Shown: positions 16,477 to 24,785 of the stretch, in pieces
How positions within the stretch are numbered: position 1 is the stretch's first letter
Layout: each line of letters starts with the position of its first letter
From: Methanoculleus sp. UBA303
GTDB lineage: Archaea; Halobacteriota; Methanomicrobia; Methanomicrobiales; Methanoculleaceae
Reading direction: 5' to 3'
DNA: 37,481 bases
NCBI GenBank assembly: GCA_002501655.1
Contig: DANY01000031.1
Coordinates: forward strand, 36,884-74,364
The notes under the pieces: model-generated
What the model was told of the DNA's origin: nothing
The model's database searches: none
The model's input: the letters and a program-made list of their open reading frames with translations, nothing else
Position numbers and translations under genes: made by a program

Positions 16477-16497
16477 GGGAGGGGCCTACCCCTGCCC
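16477..16497 (-). terminator. GC-rich hairpin at the end of the S41 peptidase gene
   Basis: GGG-a-GGGG and CCCC-tg-CCC face each other around a CCTA loop directly after the peptidase stop codon at 16498. No U-run follows on the minus strand, so its role as a terminator is uncertain. It could act as an RNA-protecting 3' hairpin. Confidence 0.3.
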
Positions 16498-18144
16498 TCA
16501 CCGCCGACCGTACCGGACCGCAACAACCGCAAGCGCCGCAAGCGCGACCGCCCACCCCGGCGCCGCCTTCTGGGACGGCACCACGGTCGTGTTCTCCGCC
16601 TGCGCCTCGATCCACTCGACCGCATACGCGAGCTGGACATCCTCCCCGGCCATCGCCCGCGCCAGGGTATCCTCGTCAAGCGGCACCCGCACCGTCGGGG
16701 CGACCCCGCCGACCATCGACGCGTTGCTGTCCACCTGAATACTCCCGCTCTCATCGAGCGACGCGCCCGTCGGGAAGGCGGTCAGGATCCCGAGGGGCAG
16801 CAGCGGCCCCATCGACTCCATGCCGAACGCCCCGTTCGTCCCGTACCACGAGACGATCGCGCCCGTTCCCGATTCGGCAAAGACCTTCGGGAGGCCCTCG
16901 CCCGAGCTGATGGTATAAGGGCTGACGAGGAGCGCGACCGGGCCCTCATAGCGGTCGGGTCGGGGCTGTGTCCAGGCCTCCCAGAGAACCGCGGGCTCCC
17001 CGGTCCCGGGGTCGTACGAGGTGCCGTACTCGTAGAAGACCGGCCGGTCCACGAACCACCCGGCGTAGGCGGCGGCCAGGTTGTCGTCCCCGCCCCGGTT
17101 GAACCGGAGGTCGATGACGATGCCGGGCGCATCCTTCGCGATCGCGTCCTTCACCGCCGCCTTGAAGGGTTGGTAGACTTCATAGGCCTCTTCGTAGACC
17201 GCGATATAGACGATCCCGCCCGGCAGGGTCCGGGTGGTCACGGTATCGTTCGAGAAGATCGCTTTGATATTCGCCATCGTCCCGGCCTCCACGTCGTTCA
17301 CCGGGCGGCCGAGGAAGATGCTCGTCCGGGCGAGGGTCTCGTAGCCGTCCTCCGCCGCGGTCAGGTTGACCGTACGCGGAACCGAACCCTCCGGACTGGC
17401 AATCCCGACGATTGCCGGAGTGCCAACCGGCGCCCGGGTCAGGAACCGCTGCTGCTGGAGGAGGATTCCTTCCCCGGTCGAAGGCTTGACCGGGGCCCAG
17501 ATGATCGATGTCGCGTTGATCGCATCCCCGATCGACCGGCCGTTCCACGAGACCACCTCGTCGCCGAACCGGATCCCCGCCTTCTCCGCGTCGCTTCTGT
17601 CCGCGACGCAGGTCACGATGACCTTGCCCGTATCGAGCCGTGCGACGGCGAGCCCGTAGCCCCCGCCGATATCGGCGTACTTCGCCCCGAAGTCATCAGG
17701 GGAGAGGATTATGACGTGTCCGTCCGGGATGGCGGCCGCGAACTCACGGAGTGTGCGGTAGTATGCGGCGTTGTCCTGGTTCTTCTCGGCCTCCGCGATC
17801 CCGGGGGCATACCTCGCGTAAAGCGAATCCCAGTCGACGCCGCGCCACTCCGTGAAGGCGTAGCGCTCTTCCATATAGGCGCAGGTCTCGCGGAAGGCGT
17901 CGCTCCAGGAGTGGTTGCCGAAATCGGGAACCTCTGTCAGATTGTCCATGATGGGCGCAAAGGATGCCATCAGCTCTTCGTTGTAGGCCGTCTCATTGTC
18001 CTGCTCGAACGGGATGCAGGTGTCCGTCCATACCATCCCGCACGAATCGGTGTACAGTCCGGCACATACCGGCTGCACGAGAGCGAGAACCAGGAACAGC
18101 ATGGGTAATCCAGCCTTCACCAGGCGTAAATCCCTTGGATGCAC
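16498..18144 (-). CDS. Secreted S41-family (C-terminal processing) peptidase
   Basis: This 548-residue protein looks like an exported serine peptidase of the CtpA/tail-specific family. A signal peptide occupies about 1-28 (LPMLFLVLALVQPVCA). A PDZ-like region at about 155-215 includes GGGYGLAVARL and DRSDAEKAGIRFGDEVVSWNG. The peptidase core at about 305-440 has VIDLRFNRGGDDN and the catalytic serine segment SPYTISSGEG (S413/S414). The last 24 residues, APGWAVALAALAVVAV followed by RYGRR, resemble a PGF-CTERM surface-sorting tail with Trp in place of Phe. The protein is probably anchored outside the cell. Substrate is unknown. Confidence 0.87.
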   Translation of the reverse strand: MHPRDLRLVKAGLPMLFLVLALVQPVCAGLYTDSCGMVWTDTCIPFEQDNETAYNEELMASFAPIMDNLTEVPDFGNHSWSDAFRETCAYMEERYAFTEWRGVDWDSLYARYAPGIAEAEKNQDNAAYYRTLREFAAAIPDGHVIILSPDDFGAKYADIGGGYGLAVARLDTGKVIVTCVADRSDAEKAGIRFGDEVVSWNGRSIGDAINATSIIWAPVKPSTGEGILLQQQRFLTRAPVGTPAIVGIASPEGSVPRTVNLTAAEDGYETLARTSIFLGRPVNDVEAGTMANIKAIFSNDTVTTRTLPGGIVYIAVYEEAYEVYQPFKAAVKDAIAKDAPGIVIDLRFNRGGDDNLAAAYAGWFVDRPVFYEYGTSYDPGTGEPAVLWEAWTQPRPDRYEGPVALLVSPYTISSGEGLPKVFAESGTGAIVSWYGTNGAFGMESMGPLLPLGILTAFPTGASLDESGSIQVDSNASMVGGVAPTVRVPLDEDTLARAMAGEDVQLAYAVEWIEAQAENTTVVPSQKAAPGWAVALAALAVVAVRYGRR

Positions 18145-18217
18145 GATAATCTACCGTGAACATCCGTTTCTCACCGTAAGACTTGACCGTTGCGTTTTCG
18201 CGCACCGAAGACGTCAA

Positions 18218-18232
18218 AAACCGTGACGGTTT
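18218..18232. promoter_or_regulatory. Perfect 7-bp dyad in the peptidase/ligase divergent region
   Basis: AAACCGT and ACGGTTT flank a single base. The position between two divergent genes suggests an operator, but no known regulator motif is recognised. A TATA-like CTATTTACC follows near 18291 for the + strand gene. The rest of 18145-18354 shows no gene. Confidence 0.35.
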
Positions 18233-18354
18233 GCAGCGATACCCCGGCGGTGATTCGTGACCGCGATCGCTCCGTACCCCCCGGGGCAACCTATTTACCG
18301 CACTATGCACAAGCATATACATCAAAGCGCAACCCTGCAACACGGAGCCCCCCC

Positions 18355-19881
18355 ATGCCGAACTGTACCACGTTTCTCGATGCCAACGCCTGTAACCCAG
18401 CAAAGATCGCTCTCGTCGTCCCCTCCCGGGGAGAATCCTACACCCGCGCCGACCTCCTTGACCGGGTTGCCCGGGTCGGACGCGGCCTCCTCGACCTCGG
18501 GATCGGGCGCGGGGAGCGGGTCTGCATCTACCTGGACAGTTCCCCGGAGTACCTCATCGGTTACCTCGCCCTCTGGCGCATCGGCGCCGTCGCCGTCCCG
18601 ACGAACCGGGTCTACCGGGAGAACGAGGTCCTCTACGCCGTCCGCGACGCCGGGGCCGCCGCCGTCATCACCGACGCGGAGGGTGCAGCCCTCGTCGGCC
18701 GCATCAGGGACCAGGCGCCGGCCCTCCGGCATGTCGTCGCCGTCGGCGGGGAGACGTGGGCCGATCTCCTCCGTGCACCCCCAGACCTCCGTGCCGCCCA
18801 TTGCCGGTTCGACGACCTCTGCCAGATTCAGTACACATCCGGCACCACCGGGAAGCCGAAAGGCGCGATGCTCACGCACGGGAACTGGATAGCGGCAATG
18901 GACGCTGAACGGGACGTCCTCAGGATCACCCCCGACGACGTCTACCTCGGGATCTACCCCATGGGACATGTCGGTATAAGCTGGGGCATCGCCACCCTCC
19001 GTGCGGGCGGAACCTACGTCGTCATGGAGCGGTTCGACCTCGCCCACTACCTCGACCTCGCCCGCGAATACCGGGCCACGATCGTCGCCGGCATGCCGCC
19101 GGTGATCCACTCCCTTCTCCAGACCCCGCCCGGGACCGAGACGGCGCTTGCCACAGCCCGGGTGATGATCAGCGGCGGCGGCCCCCTGATGCCCGGCATC
19201 TGGAAACCCTTCCACGAGCGGTTCAAAATCCCGGTCGTCAACGCTTACGGCCTCTCCGAGACCATCGTCGTCGGGACCGGGACTGCCATCCGCCCCGAGC
19301 ACTACGCGGCCGCCGACGAGTTCCGGAGCGTTGGTACACCCGTCGGGTTCTCGGAGGTGAAGATCGTCGATGCAGACGACCCCGGCCAGGAACTCGGGCC
19401 AGGCGTTGACGGCGAGATCGCCCTCAGGGGACCGGCGGTGGCGCTCGGCTACTGGCAGATGCCGGAGGAGACCAGGGCCGTCTTCCTCCCCGACGGCTGG
19501 TTCTTGACTGGTGATGTCGGCCACCTGGACGAGGACGGAATGCTCTCCATCACCGACCGGAAGAAGGACATGATCGTCATGTCGGGCTGGAAGATCTACC
19601 CGACCGAGGTCGAGGACGTCCTCGTGCAGCACCCGGGGGTCCGCGACGCAGCAGTCTTCGGGTGCCCGGATGTTCGCCGGGGCGAGGTGCCGGTGGCCGT
19701 GGTGGTTCCCTCGGAAGGCGGCGTCACTCCCGACGATATCATCGCTTTCGCCCGCGACCGCCTCGCAGGCTACAAGGTCCCCCGCCGGGTCATCCTGGCG
19801 GCCGAGATCCCCCGGGTGAACGGCTGGAAACTCCTGCGGAAGCGTCTCCGGGAGGAGTACTGCGATGCCGGCGGAGCGTAA
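18355..19881 (+). CDS. AMP-forming acyl-CoA synthetase-like ligase
   Basis: This 508-residue member of the ANL superfamily activates a carboxylic acid as its adenylate, normally then as a CoA thioester. The P-loop-like motif YTSGTTGKPKGAM is near residue 160. NAYGLSET, the GWFLTGDVGHLDEDG hinge region and DRKKDMIVMSGWKIYPTEVE follow, and the C-terminal catalytic lysine lies in NGWKLLRKRL. The profile resembles fatty-acid or medium-chain acyl-CoA ligases, but the acid is unknown. The frame is open 55 codons upstream through the promoter; the ATG at 18355 with GGAG before it is preferred. No obvious partner genes flank it. Confidence 0.87.
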   Translation: MPNCTTFLDANACNPAKIALVVPSRGESYTRADLLDRVARVGRGLLDLGIGRGERVCIYLDSSPEYLIGYLALWRIGAVAVPTNRVYRENEVLYAVRDAGAAAVITDAEGAALVGRIRDQAPALRHVVAVGGETWADLLRAPPDLRAAHCRFDDLCQIQYTSGTTGKPKGAMLTHGNWIAAMDAERDVLRITPDDVYLGIYPMGHVGISWGIATLRAGGTYVVMERFDLAHYLDLAREYRATIVAGMPPVIHSLLQTPPGTETALATARVMISGGGPLMPGIWKPFHERFKIPVVNAYGLSETIVVGTGTAIRPEHYAAADEFRSVGTPVGFSEVKIVDADDPGQELGPGVDGEIALRGPAVALGYWQMPEETRAVFLPDGWFLTGDVGHLDEDGMLSITDRKKDMIVMSGWKIYPTEVEDVLVQHPGVRDAAVFGCPDVRRGEVPVAVVVPSEGGVTPDDIIAFARDRLAGYKVPRRVILAAEIPRVNGWKLLRKRLREEYCDAGGA

Positions 19882-19957
19882 AGAATCGCACCTAACGAGG
19901 TAGTTTTAAGGAAAAGGCAGCGTATAGATACTTCTGATATACATCCGAGGTACAGGC

Positions 19958-20542
19958 GTGGCAGACACCACCAGACGTTCAACAGGAATCGCAGGACTGG
20001 ACCTTGCACTCGAAGGAGGATTTCCGCCGGGCAACTGCATCATCATCTCCGGATCTCCCTTGAGCGGCCTTGAACTCCTGGCGCAGCAGTTCTGGCGGGC
20101 GGGGGAGAGGACGGGCGCTTACCTGATGCTTGATGCCGTGCCCCGGGAGGGTATGACCGACGCACGGGGTATGGATACAGCGGCACTGGCCGGGGCCATG
20201 CAGGGTGAGAGGATCGTCGTGGACTCTCTCTCCACGCTGATCGCTGCCTGGGGTATCGACGCAGCCACCGAGTTTGTTCTCCGGGATACCCGGGCGATCA
20301 TCGAGGGAGGGGCAAACATCGTCTACCTCCTCTACACCGGCCTCCACAGCCCCCTCGAAGAGGCGCGGATGATGCGTGCCGCCGACATCTTCATCACTCT
20401 CAGGCACCAGGTCCACGGCAACGAGTTCGAGCGGACGCTCGCCATCGAGAAACTCAAAGGTTCGAACGTGCCGCAGCGGGTGATCCCCTACCACATCATC
20501 GCGAGAGGCCTTGAACTCTCGACGACGAGCAGGGTGGTCTAG
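19958..20542 (+). CDS. RecA/KaiC-fold protein with degenerate P-loop
   Basis: This 194-residue protein has the shape of a KaiC/RAD55-like ATPase domain: STGIAGLDLALEGGFPPGNCI at the start, a Walker B-like strand RIVVDSLSTLIAAW, and a C-terminal region with IEKLKGSNVPQRVIPYHI as in KaiC-family proteins. The Walker A position reads GSPLSGLELL, where active relatives have GxxGxGKT/S, so the lysine and the Thr/Ser are missing. It is unlikely to hydrolyse ATP in the usual way and may be a regulatory or structural subunit. It starts with GTG after GAGGT. It overlaps the convergent metE-like gene by 4 nt. Function unknown. Confidence 0.75.
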   Translation: MADTTRRSTGIAGLDLALEGGFPPGNCIIISGSPLSGLELLAQQFWRAGERTGAYLMLDAVPREGMTDARGMDTAALAGAMQGERIVVDSLSTLIAAWGIDAATEFVLRDTRAIIEGGANIVYLLYTGLHSPLEEARMMRAADIFITLRHQVHGNEFERTLAIEKLKGSNVPQRVIPYHIIARGLELSTTSRVV

Positions 20543-21441
20543 GCCGTATACTCGGCCCGGACCAGTCCTGCCGCAACAACCATATTCTTCAGTTTTCCGA
20601 ATGCCTCGTCGCGTGTCCGCATCCGCAGGCCGCAGTCCGGATCGATGAGCATTGCTTCCGGCGAGAAGACGTCGACCCCGGCCTCGATACGCTTCCGGAT
20701 GGTCTCGACACTCTCGACACCCGGGTCGGCCGAGTCCACACACCCGTAGCCGATCATCCGGCCGCGCAGGTCTTTCTTCGAGAGCACTTCCAGGTTTGCG
20801 GGGTTGTTCGCGAACTCAAAATCAAATATAGCGACGTTCGTCCGGAGGATGTCGTCTACGACGTGCCCGAGGTTTCCACAGACGTGGATGCATGTGGGCA
20901 CCCGGAGCCTGCCGGCGATCGCGCTCACTGCCTCGCGGCCGACAGTGAGGTTTGCAGCCCCCGTGGAGAAGATGGGCTCATCGATCTGGAGGAGCATGAC
21001 TCCGGCGTCCTGAAGGTAGCCCGCCTCGACCGCGAGCGCCTGAGCAAGGTCCAGGACCAGTTCGTCCTTGTTCCGGTAGAACGGTGTCTCTATCTTCAAA
21101 CCATGCGCGAGCGTGCTCGGGCCGGTGAGGATCCCCTTCACCTTCGCGTGCCGGGAGAGGGCATACCTCGTATCCGCGAGCGTTATGGGCTGCCGGGCCG
21201 GCTGGACCTTCCCGACGACCGCGGACCCGCGGATGCCGGGGAGATGGGAGGTGAAGGCACGGATCATGTCGGCCCGCACCTGGCCGTCGGATATGATGTC
21301 GATCCCGGCGCTGACCTGATCGGCGACCGCTACCTCAACCGCATGCTTCAGGGGATCCATGAGAGCGCGAATCCCCGAGCCTTTCACCACCGGATAGCTC
21401 CCGACCACGGTGGTCGGGAGGCGCATGCTTGTCAGGGTCAT
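20539..21441 (-). CDS. Methanogen-type MetE-like methionine synthase (catalytic domain)
   Basis: This 300-residue protein corresponds to the C-terminal catalytic domain of cobalamin-independent methionine synthase. In methanogens such short forms transfer a methyl group, probably from methylcobalamin or a corrinoid protein, to homocysteine. The N-terminus has LPTTVVGSYPVV. Zinc ligands are recognisable in CIHVCGNLG (His and Cys) and in the C-terminal DPDCGLRMR (Cys). QIDEPIFSTG is the substrate-site motif. The start codon overlaps the aspS stop as ATGA, so it is translated after aspS; an in-frame ATG 15 nt later is an alternative. The longer open frame upstream lies inside aspS and is ignored. 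Confidence 0.85.
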   Translation of the reverse strand: MTLTSMRLPTTVVGSYPVVKGSGIRALMDPLKHAVEVAVADQVSAGIDIISDGQVRADMIRAFTSHLPGIRGSAVVGKVQPARQPITLADTRYALSRHAKVKGILTGPSTLAHGLKIETPFYRNKDELVLDLAQALAVEAGYLQDAGVMLLQIDEPIFSTGAANLTVGREAVSAIAGRLRVPTCIHVCGNLGHVVDDILRTNVAIFDFEFANNPANLEVLSKKDLRGRMIGYGCVDSADPGVESVETIRKRIEAGVDVFSPEAMLIDPDCGLRMRTRDEAFGKLKNMVVAAGLVRAEYTA

Positions 21442-22727
21442 GGAGTCAGTCTGTGCCGATCCCGCGGGAAGAGCGCCGCCTCGCGTATATTCCCAAGACC
21501 GAGCATCGTCATCACCAGGCGCTCGATACCGAGCCCCCAACCGGCGTGCGGGGGCATGCCATAGCGGAACGTCTTCAAGTAGAACTCAAAGCTCTCCGGA
21601 GAGAGACCTTTGGCGCGGATCCGCTCCACAAGGAGGTCGTGGTCGTGAATACGCTGGGCCCCGGAGGAGAGCTCCATCCGGGGGTGCATCATGTCGAACG
21701 CCTTGCAGAACTCGGGTCGGTCCGGGTAAGGCATCGCGTAGTAGGGCCTGATATCGGTCGGCCAGTCGACGATGAAGTAGTGTTGCCCGATCACGTCGCC
21801 GATCGCCCTCTCAGCCGCCGGGGAGAGGTCGTCGCCGAAGGAGAGTTTCTCCTCGATGGTGCGGTTCGCGATCTCGATCGCCTCCACGTAGGGGAGCCGG
21901 GGGAACGGCTTTGCCGGGACAGCGAGGTCGACCCCGAGTTCCGCCAGGTGCTCCCCGCAGGTCCTCGCGACGTAATCGTAGACGTAGATTATCAGGTCTT
22001 CAAGGAGTTCCATGACGTCGTTGTGGTCGGCGAACGAGACCTCCACATCGAGCGACGTGGCCTCGTTGAGGTGCCGGACGGTGTTGTGCTCCTCGGCGCG
22101 GAAGATGGGGCCTATCTCAAAGACTGCCTCGAACCCGGCAGCCATCATCATCTGCTTGTAGAGCTGCGGGCTCTGGTTCATGAACGCTTCCTTCTCGAAG
22201 TAGGCGATCGGGAAGAGTTCGGTACCGCCCTCGGTGGCGGCGGCGACGATCTTCGGGGTGGTAATGTTGATGCAGCCCCGGGAGTGGAGGAACTCGGTCG
22301 CGGCGCAGGTCACCGCCGAGCGGATGAAGAAGATGGCGCGGACACGTGGTTTCCTCACATCCAGGAACCGGGAGTCGATCCGTGTATCCATCTCGGCGGG
22401 TACCTTTTCGGCGACATCGAGCGGGAGCGGGCTCTCTGCGATGCTGATGATCTCGAGCTCGTCGGGGACGATCTCGCGCCCGCCCGGGGCTTTCTCGATC
22501 GCTTTTACCCTGCCCTGAACCCTGACCACGGACTCTCGTGAGACGTTCCGGGCGGCCTCAAGGATCTCCGCCGAAACCTTCTTCTTCGGGATGGTCACCT
22601 GGATGATGCCGGTCCGGTCACGGATCAGGAAGAACGAGAGTCCTCCGAGATCACGGACCTCGTGCACCCAGCCGATGATCTCGGCTGATTCGGTTTCCGG
22701 GGTTACGGCCCGTATTGGTAGACGCAT
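21438..22727 (-). CDS. aspS: Aspartyl-tRNA synthetase (archaeal type)
   Basis: This class II synthetase charges tRNA with aspartate; archaeal forms are often non-discriminating and also charge tRNA-Asn. The 429 residues comprise an OB-fold anticodon domain ([19 protein letters not shown]) and the catalytic core with motif 2 [20 protein letters not shown] and motif 3 [16 protein letters not shown]. The frame is open 53 codons upstream, but the promoter sits there. ATGs at 22727 and 22742 both lie in a tandem 15-nt repeat; the later one is used here because MRLPIRAV begins the conserved domain. It is followed by the metE-like gene with a 4-nt overlap. Confidence 0.94.
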   Translation of the reverse strand: MRLPIRAVTPETESAEIIGWVHEVRDLGGLSFFLIRDRTGIIQVTIPKKKVSAEILEAARNVSRESVVRVQGRVKAIEKAPGGREIVPDELEIISIAESPLPLDVAEKVPAEMDTRIDSRFLDVRKPRVRAIFFIRSAVTCAATEFLHSRGCINITTPKIVAAATEGGTELFPIAYFEKEAFMNQSPQLYKQMMMAAGFEAVFEIGPIFRAEEHNTVRHLNEATSLDVEVSFADHNDVMELLEDLIIYVYDYVARTCGEHLAELGVDLAVPAKPFPRLPYVEAIEIANRTIEEKLSFGDDLSPAAERAIGDVIGQHYFIVDWPTDIRPYYAMPYPDRPEFCKAFDMMHPRMELSSGAQRIHDHDLLVERIRAKGLSPESFEFYLKTFRYGMPPHAGWGLGIERLVMTMLGLGNIREAALFPRDRHRLTP

Positions 22728-22752
22728 TTTAAAACCTGGCATTTTAAAACCT
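22724..22752 (-). repeat. Tandem repeat spanning the aspS start codon
   Basis: A 14-nt unit AGGTTTTAAAATGC (minus strand) occurs twice with a 15-nt period. Each copy contains an in-frame ATG, so aspS has two candidate starts five codons apart (22742 and 22727). The TTTTAAAA cores may also add to promoter activity. Confidence 0.7.
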
Positions 22753-22774
22753 AGGTACCATATGGGCCCGGAGA

Positions 22775-22783
22775 GGTATTTTG
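22775..22783 (-). promoter_or_regulatory. aspS promoter TATA element
   Basis: AAAATACC on the minus strand lies about 37 nt before the upstream ATG and 52 nt before the chosen ATG, giving a start site near 22753. The rest of the 324-bp gap 22728-23051 holds the start repeat, this promoter and the pdaD terminator. No further gene is seen. Confidence 0.35.
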
Positions 22784-23029
22784 TCTTACGCTCCCCGCCG
22801 GGAGAGGGGGTCTCCTGGGTGACTGGATAAGCCCCGTCCCGGACAACCACCGGGAAAAACCTATGGGGCGCGGCCTCATGCTGCACGGATGAAAATCAGG
22901 GTGCCGGATGTCGGGTTTTCCCCGGGTTCACCGACATAGCAGTGGACCGTGGTGGCCTGCGCACCTGACGGATCGCCACGAGGGGAGCCAATGCCCGGGA
23001 GCGCGAACGTTCCGGACTCTCTATCATGC

Positions 23030-23053
23030 AAAAAGAGGGAGAGCCGGGCTCTC
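23030..23053 (-). terminator. pdaD terminator overlapping its stop codon
   Basis: GAGAG and CTCTC form a 5-bp stem with a short GC loop, extendable inward with G-C pairs, that includes part of the pdaD stop codon. On the minus strand it is followed by CCCTC and a T5 run at 23030-23034. This is the clearest hairpin plus U-tract in the region. Confidence 0.55.
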
Positions 23054-23594
23054 ACAGGAAGACTGCGGTGGCGATGACTGTCGTCCAGCGGCCGTCCATA
23101 ACCCCTTCCGCTGCCTGGCAGGTATGGGTCGTGCTGATGATCTGGCCGCTGGCCTTATAGATCTGCTCCCGCTCCTGCCATGCACGGTCGGGATCGAACT
23201 CGATGCCGAGCGTTGTCGCAAGCATGGTTGCCGCAAGGTCTTCGGCATACTCACCCGAGACTTCCGCCGTCTCCCCGTAGGCATGGTGCTCGGAGAGGTA
23301 GCCGTAGGTGTTGCTCTCCTTCGGCATCGCGTGGCCGATGGCGGCGGATGCGAGCCTGCTCGGTTCATTGGTCTCATTCCGGGCCATGACAACGTAGACG
23401 ATGCTGCCTGGAGAGAGGTGCTTTAAGCCTTCCTCCTTCGAGACCAGCTGGCAGTTCGGGGGGAAGATACTCGAGACGTAGACCAGATTGTACTTCTCGA
23501 TGCCCGCCTGGCGGAGAGCCAGTTCAAACGATGCCAGTTTGTCTTTGTGGATGCCCACACCCTTCGTAAAGAAACACTTGGTCGGAACGAACAT
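23052..23594 (-). CDS. pdaD: Pyruvoyl-dependent arginine decarboxylase
   Basis: PdaD decarboxylates arginine to agmatine, the entry to polyamines in methanogens. It is made as a proenzyme that cleaves itself to create a pyruvoyl group. The self-cleavage site is visible as [10 protein letters not shown], with S41-S42 at the junction. The remainder matches the family ([39 protein letters not shown] and ISTTHTCQ), and the 180-residue length is about normal. A BRE plus TTTTAAAA box lies about 30 nt before the ATG, so the message is probably leaderless or nearly so. Confidence 0.95.
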   Translation of the reverse strand: MFVPTKCFFTKGVGIHKDKLASFELALRQAGIEKYNLVYVSSIFPPNCQLVSKEEGLKHLSPGSIVYVVMARNETNEPSRLASAAIGHAMPKESNTYGYLSEHHAYGETAEVSGEYAEDLAATMLATTLGIEFDPDRAWQEREQIYKASGQIISTTHTCQAAEGVMDGRWTTVIATAVFL

Positions 23595-23617
23595 TAAAGA
23601 TCTTCTTATCGTTTGGA

Positions 23618-23634
23618 TTTTTTAAAATTTTCGG
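23618..23634 (-). promoter_or_regulatory. pdaD promoter (BRE and TATA)
   Basis: On the minus strand ACCGAAAATTTTAAAAA combines a purine-rich BRE with a TTTTAAAA box centred about 30 nt before the ATG. It is one of the strongest core promoters in the window. Confidence 0.55.
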
Positions 23635-23640
23635 TAATAA

Positions 23641-24178
23641 CAGGCACAAATTAAGAATGGGGCCGAATCTTCCCTATTTTTCGCATTAGTCCGGCAAAAT
23701 GCGGGTAAATCGTAAAATAGCCTGAAATATACCGGATTTTAGAACCTGTCGGGGTGACCGCAACGGCCCTCGGTCCTGCCGTTCTTCACCTGCAGAACGG
23801 CCTGAACTGGAATCACTGCTATAATCTACTATATCGGAGAAACTCCAGAATTCTTCGGGGTGAGCGATGAAGCGCACCCGGAGAGCGGCCCGGGAGCAGG
23901 GGCGCACCCGGACGATGAGGTCGCGAGGCGCCACCGTCCGCCGGAGACACCAGTTCTCACCCTGGGGCACCCTCTACTGCATCCAGAGACGCGGTCGCCG
24001 CCTCCCGGCCTTGCTCACACGAGACCGGTTCCATAACCCCCCCGTTGCACCCCCCAAGCAGGTCTTTCTCGGTGACGCCAGGCGGCGGGAGACGGCGTAT
24101 GGTCCTTCTGTTCCTCCCCCGGAGTCCTCAGGGCTCTCTGGTAACGTCCCATACCACAGGCGCCCTCCTGGAGGAACG
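23641..24178. other. Gene-free stretch with a hairpin and a short direct repeat
   Basis: No frame here has both coding-like composition and a credible start. The left 150 bp is AT-rich, the right part GC-rich. GCCGTTCT (23778-23785) and AGAACGGC (23794-23801) form a perfect 8-bp hairpin with an 8-nt loop. GCGCACCCGGA occurs at 23872-23882 and again at 23902-23912. A minus-strand frame at 23686-23970 has partly coding-like third positions but only a GTG start with poor ribosome-site spacing. A decayed gene or a small RNA is possible. Confidence 0.4.
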
Positions 24179-24188
24179 CTTATAAAGG
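24179..24188 (+). promoter_or_regulatory. Promoter of the six-gene sulfur operon
   Basis: CTTATAAAGG is a good archaeal TATA box. Transcription would start near 24208, leaving a leader of about 70 nt before the ATG at 24280. The leader contains GTGCCG (24218-24223) and CGGCAC (24235-24240), a 6-bp hairpin. The upstream in-frame ATG at 24196 would then lie outside the transcript. Confidence 0.55.
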
Positions 24189-24279
24189 ATGGTGCATGAT
24201 CCGGTGCAACCGGGAGTGTGCCGGGAGAGCGTCACGGCACCCGGATTCCCACACGCGGCCCATAACGGAAGGTGGAGAG

Positions 24280-24522
24280 ATGAAAGAGGATATCAAACCC
24301 TCGGTGGTCGTGGATTGTCTCGGGCTCTACTGCCCCATGCCAATCGCTATGACCAGAGAGGCGATCGAGAAGATCGATGTCGGAGAGGTGCTTCTGGTTG
24401 AGGCGGACGACCCGGCAGCAGAGGAGGATATCCGGCGCTGGGTGAATCGTGTGGGGCACGAGATCGTGAAGTTCGAAAAGGATGGCGGAGTCATGAGGTT
24501 CTCCATCCGGAAGATGAAGTGA
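24280..24522 (+). CDS. TusA-family sulfurtransferase, complete CPxP motif
   Basis: TusA proteins are small carriers that hold sulfur as a persulfide on the cysteine of a CPxP motif. The 80-residue product has VVDCLGLYCPMPIAMTRE, with C18 in CPMP and an extra C13, then GEVLLVEADDPAAEEDIRRW and a final strand ending RFSIRKMK. The ATG at 24280 follows GGTGGAGAG and is preferred over the ATG at 24196. It leads an operon of three TusA-fold genes, a DsrE-fold gene, a NifS-like gene and iscU. It is the only one of the three with the full CPxP and is the likeliest to carry sulfur. Confidence 0.85.
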   Translation: MKEDIKPSVVVDCLGLYCPMPIAMTREAIEKIDVGEVLLVEADDPAAEEDIRRWVNRVGHEIVKFEKDGGVMRFSIRKMK

Positions 24523-24532
24523 GGTGATGTGA

Positions 24533-24781
24533 GTGTACGCGGATAAGGTTGTCAGTTGCGTTGGCATATGCCAGTCGCCTATGCTGTCGATTGACGGAGA
24601 GATGAAGGCGCTCAACGAGGGGCAGATCCTCCAGGTGACGACCGATAAGCCGGATCTGGTAGAGGCAGTCAGATCCTGGGCCGGTGAGAACGGGCATGTG
24701 ATCGAGGAGGAGCACGTCGCCTCAGGTGTGACGACCCTCGTCATGCGCAAGGGAGCGGCGGCAACGGCAGAGGCGAAGTGA
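24533..24781 (+). CDS. TusA-fold protein with altered active-site motif
   Basis: This 82-residue protein has the TusA beta-alpha-beta-alpha-beta pattern (ALNEGQILQVTTDKPDLVEAVRSWA, then a C-terminal strand TTLVMRK). The active-site loop reads CVGICQSPML. The cysteine (C13) is kept, but the proline that directly follows it in CPxP is replaced by Gln, with Pro one place later. It begins with GTG, 10 nt after the first tusA-like gene, with GAGGTGA before it. The longer linker and Met-rich motif set it apart from the other two. It may be a persulfide carrier with changed partners or a metal-binding variant. Confidence 0.75.
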   Translation: MYADKVVSCVGICQSPMLSIDGEMKALNEGQILQVTTDKPDLVEAVRSWAGENGHVIEEEHVASGVTTLVMRKGAAATAEAK

Positions 24782-24785
24782 TCGG

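Noticed and set aside
16219..16497. Possibility that the gap encodes SRP RNA, RNase P RNA or a tRNA
   Set aside because: None of the conserved sequence blocks of those RNAs could be found; only unassigned complementary arms are present.
16411..18108. A 565-codon + strand frame opposite the S41 peptidase
   Set aside because: It has an Arg/Asp/Gly-rich shadow composition; the opposite strand has a signal peptide, PDZ region and catalytic motifs.
23872..23912. Direct repeat GCGCACCCGGA as a possible CRISPR or attachment site
   Set aside because: Only two short copies with a short spacer, without cas genes, integrase or tRNA nearby.
23686..23970. A 94-codon minus-strand frame in the gap before the sulfur operon
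   Set aside because: Its first half has coding-like third positions, but the start is a GTG with badly spaced ribosome site and the second half loses coding bias. No family is recognised. It is kept only as a note in the gap entry.
23867..24199. A 110-codon + strand frame in the same gap
   Set aside because: Extremely Arg- and Pro-rich, crosses the operon promoter, and has no motif.
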